Assembly: GCA_024402115.1 (NCBI GenBank)
Contig: JAKSJQ010000019.1
Span: forward strand, 1-36,985
Reading direction: 5' to 3'
Length of the DNA stretch: 36,985 nucleotides
Source of the DNA: Bacteroidales bacterium
Lineage (GTDB): Bacteria; Bacteroidota; Bacteroidia; Bacteroidales; UBA932
Made by a program: the position numbers and the translations under genes. Below, in pieces: positions 33,201 to 36,985 of this stretch. The notes beneath the pieces are model-generated. The model saw only the letters and a list, made by a program, of their open reading frames with translations, had not been told where the DNA came from and did not search any database. Each line of letters starts with the position of its first letter. Position 1 is the stretch's first letter.

Positions 33201-34878
33201 CGGGGTGGTCAAGCCTATCCTTTCCAGCGTATTCAGCGACATGGCCGGATATGTTTCCGGAGGTGTCCACCTCTATGGCCCGCTGAACAATCTCGACATC
33301 GAGAGTACTGATGGAAGGATACAAAACGCCGTGATCGTACTCGACTTCACCAAGGTTCCGTACCGGCTCGACGGTCCGTTCCGCGTGGATACCCATGGGC
33401 TCCATTTCGACAATGTCAACATACGAGACATGTACAGCGGCACCGGATCTGTCAACGGATCCGTTTACTACGACCATTTCAAGGATCTCGGAGTGGACCT
33501 CAACGTCAGGGTCAGCAACTCCATGCTCATCAACATCCCCGAGAAGGACAATGTCGGTTTCTACGGCAAGCTCACCGGCTCCGGCCTCGTCGGCATACAT
33601 GGACCGTTGTCACAGATTACTCTCGACATTGAGGCTGCAACGACCAGCGGTGGAGATTTCCACATACCTGCGACCAGCTCAGGCAAGGATTCGAACGCTG
33701 AACTCCTTACCTTCAAGGAACCGGAGAGGATAGTCATCGTCGACCCATACGAGGAGATGATGAGCAAGCTGGGTAGCAAGTCCAAGGCGAAGACCGACAT
33801 CATAGTCAGACTCATCGCAAGGGCGAACCAGAATGTCGAAGCCTTCCTCGAGATCGACAAGTCCGGAAGCAACGGTCTCAGCGGACGAGGAAACGGAAGC
33901 TTCGATATCGAGGTACGGCCTTCGCGCGGAATATTCAACCTCAAGGGAGACTATACGCTCACCAGCGGAACCTTCCTATACAATGCGTTCGGTCTCGCGA
34001 AGAGGGAATTCGACATCCAGGACGGCAGTAACGTGAAGTTCAACGGAGCAATCATGGACAGCGACCTCGACATCAACGCAATCTACAGGACCAAGGCTCC
34101 GCTCTCCCGCCTCATTTCCGACACGACCTCGGTCAACAGCCGAAGGACAGTCGAGTGCGGTATCGCGATAACAGACAAGCTAAGCAACCCTTCACTCGCC
34201 TTCTCGATCGACATCCCCGACCTTGAGCCTTCAATCAAGTCTCAGGTGGAGAATGCCCTCAGCACGGAAGATAAGGTCCAGAAGCAGTTCATCGCCCTCC
34301 TGCTCTCGAACAACTTCCTGCCTGACGAGCAGTCCGGAATTACGAATGAGAGCACAAGCCTCATATATTCGAGCGTCACGAGCGTGTTCACGAACCAGTT
34401 GAACAACATACTTCAGAAGCTGAACATCCCTCTGGACTTCGACATGCGATACCAGCAGAACCAACGAGGAAACGACATCTTCGACGTCGCGGTATCGACG
34501 CAGTTGTTCAACAACAGGGTGATAGTCAACGGAAACATCGGAAACCGCCAATACACGACCGGAAACAGCAACTCCGATGTGGTCGGCGACCTTGACATAG
34601 AAATCAAGCTCGACAGGCCGGGAGCGCTCCGCCTCAACCTGTTCTCGCATTCGGCAGACCAGTACACGAACTACCTCGACAACTCACAGAGGAACGGTGT
34701 CGGTATTACCTACCAGCAGGAGTTCAACCGCTTCGTGGAGATGCTCAAGTACACGTTTGCAGGAAAGGAACAGAAGGAGAGGATCAACGAGGAGGAACTC
34801 GAGAAGCTCGTCAACGAACCTATGAAGGTGATGAGCGTGAACGAGGACGGCGGTCTCACCGTAATACTGAACAAATGA
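30280..34878 (+). CDS. tamB: TamB-like translocation and assembly module protein
   Basis: Very large AsmA/TamB-family protein, anchored in the inner membrane and thought to bridge to the outer membrane for phospholipid transport or outer-membrane protein assembly. From the TTG at 30280 it is 1532 aa: a short basic N-terminus, one membrane segment (about 10-30), a long repetitive beta region, and the C-terminal TamB (DUF490) domain with RGIFNLKGDYTLTSGTFLYN and DLDINAIYRTKAPL. An ATG exists in frame at 30220, but it lies upstream of the likely -7 box and adds 20 odd residues, so I prefer TTG. The stop overlaps folB by 4 bases (ATGA). Confidence 0.9.
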   Translation: MCPIRKIAKILWPVFVVIAVILISAVIAVQTPMVQGRIVRAVEERFFSKLDGDVSFSKIHFRPFNAIVIRDLAIVDKNPQIPSEAAMEHFREEHGPDYEYVPYDTLMRAKYIVAEFSLKGLLKKEGIHLKRALVRDGRVNIVVEQQDTITNLQRIFGMQRSNGEMKEPGGDVFDLKDAQLKNMVYSMQIIRDKHPHYKDGINWCDLYVSDIYAHAKNVKMSKGIMSGRLDHLSFREKSGLKVDDISGNAAVGRGQAMVEDLHVADSLSDVNLRYFSLSFKKPKDFRDFNEKIQLDGKLLPSSVSTKTVAYFVPSLASMDLRVNMDGEIHGTVDSFDLRSINLSMADGSFGTTVYGNVSGITADKPLVLDLHVQNCATDTKGIDHLVAGVTGKSPGLSAKAPGIKALLNASLRGPLDKLKLNADLSSNAGYVRTRLDVLDLTKKNHPLLIGGNLETTNLDLSKFMKKDLVHELSLETKLNAKLRGSKGPELAIDTLKINRLNFKGYDYSKILATGDLSKQQFNGRIISQDPNLNFLFQGIFTFSPKTQNAVYQFYANVGHADLHELKLDLRENATLSLQTNANFNRTGSGMLLGNVNIRNVRLTAEDEIHDIGDINLISRSTANEYRINLSSKIANGQYVGSAPVNDFVRDLMGITAKRELPSLFEDSRYEWSGETYKLNFEFEDARGISGFIKPGLYIDNDTELVLDIDRLGDLSGALRSHRLALNEKYIKDFELKIDNQGDRLNGNLTCDDINLSAIQFMDNTIEFLAEDDHIGVGVVCKGDQNRTTRGEIFARGDLARDDAGLGVHVDVLPSSFTFNESDWSIMPACVDLKGKDLGIQDLVLSSGDQSITVDGGISKEHADTLSVRLDQFSLGIANAFLGQQFDLKGNATGEAMLISYAEMDNKGMLIDLVSEGTSVSGTDLGRVEVESNWDEVLNRFNLSAGNEKSFDINGTYTPSMKDADIDVQLREFNLGVVKPILSSVFSDMAGYVSGGVHLYGPLNNLDIESTDGRIQNAVIVLDFTKVPYRLDGPFRVDTHGLHFDNVNIRDMYSGTGSVNGSVYYDHFKDLGVDLNVRVSNSMLINIPEKDNVGFYGKLTGSGLVGIHGPLSQITLDIEAATTSGGDFHIPATSSGKDSNAELLTFKEPERIVIVDPYEEMMSKLGSKSKAKTDIIVRLIARANQNVEAFLEIDKSGSNGLSGRGNGSFDIEVRPSRGIFNLKGDYTLTSGTFLYNAFGLAKREFDIQDGSNVKFNGAIMDSDLDINAIYRTKAPLSRLISDTTSVNSRRTVECGIAITDKLSNPSLAFSIDIPDLEPSIKSQVENALSTEDKVQKQFIALLLSNNFLPDEQSGITNESTSLIYSSVTSVFTNQLNNILQKLNIPLDFDMRYQQNQRGNDIFDVAVSTQLFNNRVIVNGNIGNRQYTTGNSNSDVVGDLDIEIKLDRPGALRLNLFSHSADQYTNYLDNSQRNGVGITYQQEFNRFVEMLKYTFAGKEQKERINEEELEKLVNEPMKVMSVNEDGGLTVILNK

Positions 34879-35234
34879 AAGGAAAAGGAACAATAGAGCT
34901 CGAAGGCATGGAGTTCCATGCTTACCACGGCTGCCTGGCATCAGAGAGGGCGACGGGCAACACATTCACCGTCGACTTCAAGGGAGAGTACGAGATGGGA
35001 AAGGCAGCTATCAGCGACCGCCTCGAGGACGCGTTGGACTATGGCCGCATCTACGACATCGTGGCACGAGAGATGGCGCAGCCTTCTGACCTGCTCGAGC
35101 ATGTGGCAGGAAGGATAGTAAGGGCCATCGAGGCAGAGATTCCCGAGCTTTCGGACTTTTCCGTACGCGTCTCCAAGCAGCGTCCTCCGGTACAGGGAGT
35201 ATGTGCATGGTCCCGCATAACCATGAATAAGTAA
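34875..35234 (+). CDS. folB: Dihydroneopterin aldolase
   Basis: Folate pathway: converts 7,8-dihydroneopterin to 6-hydroxymethyl-dihydropterin plus glycolaldehyde. 119 aa, typical length. Visible are GMEFHAYHGCLASERATGNTFTVD (about 11-34), the DALDYGRIYDIV segment, LLEHVAGRIVRAI (about 73-85) and the catalytic-Lys region VSKQRPPVQG near the C-terminus. It overlaps tamB by 4 bases and mtaB by one base (TAATG), so these genes are translated from one transcript. Confidence 0.95.
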   Translation: MKGKGTIELEGMEFHAYHGCLASERATGNTFTVDFKGEYEMGKAAISDRLEDALDYGRIYDIVAREMAQPSDLLEHVAGRIVRAIEAEIPELSDFSVRVSKQRPPVQGVCAWSRITMNK

Positions 35235-36475
35235 TGGCAAAGAACATAGCATACGTAACTCTCGGCTGCAAGCTCAACTATGCCGAGACTTCAACATACG
35301 AAAGGGCACTCACGGAGGCCGGCTGCAGTGCCACCTCCTGGACTTCCGGCAAGGCAGACGTCTGCCTGGTGAATACCTGCTCCGTGACCGAGCATTCGGA
35401 CAAGAAGTGCAGGAACATCATACGCAAGCTCCACCGAGTAAGCCCCGACGCAGACATAGTCGTGACCGGCTGCTACGCCCAGCTGAAGAAGGATGAAATC
35501 CTCGAATTGGAAGGTGTCAAGGCCGTCTTCGGAGCGAACGAAAAGAACAAGGTCGTACCTTTCATACTCGGAGAATGCTCCCAGGAGAAGAGCCCATGTA
35601 TGTTCTCGGCCTACAGCAGCGGAGAAAGGACACGTTCCTTCCTCAAGGTCCAGGACGGATGCAACAACTACTGCACCTACTGCACCGTACCTTACGCACG
35701 TGGCGAGAGCAGGAACATCCCTATCGCCGAGGTAATCCCTCAGGCACGCGAGATTGCGGCTAAGGGAATCTGCGAGATCGTCCTCACAGGCGTTAACACA
35801 GGCGATTTCGGGCGCAGCACAGGAGAGAGCTTCTTTGATCTGATCAAGGAGCTGAATAAGGTAGAGGGCATCGAGAGATACCGAATCTCGTCCATTGAGC
35901 CCAACCTTCTGACCGACGAGATGGTGGACTGGATCGCAGCAGGAAGCAAGTTCCTCCCCCATTTCCACATCCCTCTCCAGTCGGGCTGCGACGCTGTCCT
36001 CAGCGAGATGCACCGCCATTATGATACCGAGTTCTTCGCAAGGAAGATCGAGTACATACGCAAGGCGATGGAGGGTCCCGGCAGGCTCCCTGTATTCTTC
36101 GGAATCGACGTGATCGTCGGCTTTCCCGGAGAGACGGAAGAGATGTTCGAACAGACTTACAGGTTCCTCGCGGAGCGCGTGAAGCCGGCATTCATCCACA
36201 TCTTCCCATACTCCCGCCGCGCCGGCACTCCGGCAGCCGAGCGTAAGGATCAGGTGCGCGACGGCATAAAGACAGAGCGCGTAGAGAGGCTCGAGGCCCT
36301 CTGCGACAAGCTCCATGGCGAGTTCGTCGAGTCCTGCAAGGGCCTCAAGGCCAAGGTGCTCTTCGAGTCTTCCGACAAGAAGGGAATGATGTACGGATAC
36401 ACAGAGAATTACATCCAGGTCGCCCGGCCTTATGACAGGAACCTGGTCGGCAGGATTTCGGAGGTAGAGATATGA
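35234..36475 (+). CDS. mtaB: tRNA t6A37 methylthiotransferase MtaB
   Basis: Radical-SAM enzyme that converts t6A37 to ms2t6A37 in tRNA. 413 aa. The N-terminal MTTase domain has three cluster Cys (Cys12 in LGCKLN, Cys49 in NTCSV, Cys80 in TGCYAQ). The radical-SAM motif CNNYCTYC has Cys143, Cys147 and Cys150. A C-terminal TRAM-like region follows (about 350-413). The LGCKLNYAE start is characteristic of MtaB rather than MiaB or RimO. It overlaps folB by one base and the downstream hydrolase by 4. Confidence 0.94.
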   Translation: MAKNIAYVTLGCKLNYAETSTYERALTEAGCSATSWTSGKADVCLVNTCSVTEHSDKKCRNIIRKLHRVSPDADIVVTGCYAQLKKDEILELEGVKAVFGANEKNKVVPFILGECSQEKSPCMFSAYSSGERTRSFLKVQDGCNNYCTYCTVPYARGESRNIPIAEVIPQAREIAAKGICEIVLTGVNTGDFGRSTGESFFDLIKELNKVEGIERYRISSIEPNLLTDEMVDWIAAGSKFLPHFHIPLQSGCDAVLSEMHRHYDTEFFARKIEYIRKAMEGPGRLPVFFGIDVIVGFPGETEEMFEQTYRFLAERVKPAFIHIFPYSRRAGTPAAERKDQVRDGIKTERVERLEALCDKLHGEFVESCKGLKAKVLFESSDKKGMMYGYTENYIQVARPYDRNLVGRISEVEI

Positions 36476-36985
36476 TAGACAAGGCAAAGCTTACTTTCCT
36501 GGGCAGCGGCACTTCCCAGGGAATCCCTATCATAGGATGCGACTGTCCGGTATGCACTTCGCCGGACATCCATGACAACAGGCTCAGGGCTTCGGCACTC
36601 GTGGAATACAATGGCCTGACCATACTCGTGGACTGCGGCCCCGACTTCCGCCAGCAGATGCTCCGCGCCGGCGTCCGCCACCTTGACGCAATCCTTCTGA
36701 CCCACAACCATAAGGACCATACCGGAGGAATCGACGAGGTGCGAAGCTTCAACCTCATTGAGAAAAAGCCGGTGAACATCTACTGCCAGAAGCATGTGAT
36801 CAACGCACTCAAGAAGGAGTATTCATATGCCTTCGCGGAGGTCATCTATCCTGGCGCGCCTATCATCCAGGTCCATGAAATTGGTGGTGGAGTGGGCGAC
36901 GAGCATGGTGCAAAGCCATTAGAGCTCCATAGCAACAAGCTCGAGCACGACCTCGTATGGGAATCAGGAAAAGGATGGAAGGACG
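36472..36985 (+). CDS. PhnP-like metallo-beta-lactamase-fold hydrolase (partial)
   Basis: About 171 N-terminal residues are present; the gene runs off the window. It begins MIDKAKLTFLGSGTSQGIPI, then GCDCPVC with paired Cys (structural metal site as in PhnP), LVDCGPDFRQQM, and the metal-binding THNHKDHTGG of the MBL fold. Probably a phosphodiesterase or similar hydrolase; the substrate is unknown. The ATG overlaps the mtaB stop (ATGA), so it belongs to the tamB-folB-mtaB run. Confidence 0.9.
   Translation, partial: MIDKAKLTFLGSGTSQGIPIIGCDCPVCTSPDIHDNRLRASALVEYNGLTILVDCGPDFRQQMLRAGVRHLDAILLTHNHKDHTGGIDEVRSFNLIEKKPVNIYCQKHVINALKKEYSYAFAEVIYPGAPIIQVHEIGGGVGDEHGAKPLELHSNKLEHDLVWESGKGWKD

Noticed and set aside
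35291..36487. 398-aa minus-strand ORF opposite mtaB
   Set aside because: A pure antisense shadow of a gene with all catalytic Cys identified.
1..36985. CRISPR arrays, insertion sequences or integrase genes
   Set aside because: I saw no regularly spaced short repeats, no transposase or integrase motifs, and no terminal inverted repeats around the RHS island.

Overview
The window looks like a chromosomal segment of a Bacteroidota member, most likely order Bacteroidales. Three things support this: promoter -7 elements of the form TAnnTTTG, twice with TTTG 19 bases upstream and twice 20 bases upstream; the absence of Shine-Dalgarno sequences; and the gene content (COG2509-type FAD protein, divergent tsaD/tamB, exported C1B peptidase, Bacteroidota-style RHS genes). 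Species cannot be named from sequence alone. Both ends are cut: tpiA loses its C-terminus at base 1 and a PhnP-like hydrolase runs off at 36985.

Layout. 1-10,715 is housekeeping: tpiA (-) divergent from tyrS-rbfA; a LolC/E-type permease and an exported bleomycin-hydrolase-like peptidase on the minus strand, divergent from an orphan FecCD/ATPase importer pair; then polA, a sigma-70-family factor, rsmG and rpmH. 10,807-21,554 is an accessory RHS/YD-repeat island on the minus strand. In transcription order it holds a small holin-like membrane protein, a 1043-aa RHS N-terminal-type protein, a 1322-aa RHS protein with a HExxH zincin tip, a small exported protein, a second short (643-aa) RHS protein with a metzincin-like tip, and a small lipoprotein. 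The two RHS genes share 1,220 bp, of which 1,076 bp appear identical. Their tips and the following small genes are unrelated to each other and visibly richer in A+T. 21,555-22,736 holds a multi-helix element, a predicted small RNA with its own promoter and terminator, a 129-aa gene of unknown function, and an A/C-rich gap.

22,737-36,985 is again housekeeping: grpE-dnaJ; a three-gene envelope cluster (YtxH-like, holin-X-like, unknown); upp and a purine nucleoside phosphorylase (nucleobase salvage); rplS with tRNA-Arg(ACG); tsaD with a COG2509 oxidoreductase; and the overlapping run tamB-folB-mtaB-MBL hydrolase. TsaD and MtaB act in sequence on tRNA A37 (t6A, then ms2t6A).

The strongest candidate for something new is the RHS island. 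I read it as a polymorphic toxin locus with two tip cassettes, both carrying zinc-peptidase motifs of different types. Each is followed by an overlapping small exported gene that may be its immunity partner. The identical RHS core would allow homologous recombination to swap one tip for the other by a 2,717-bp deletion.
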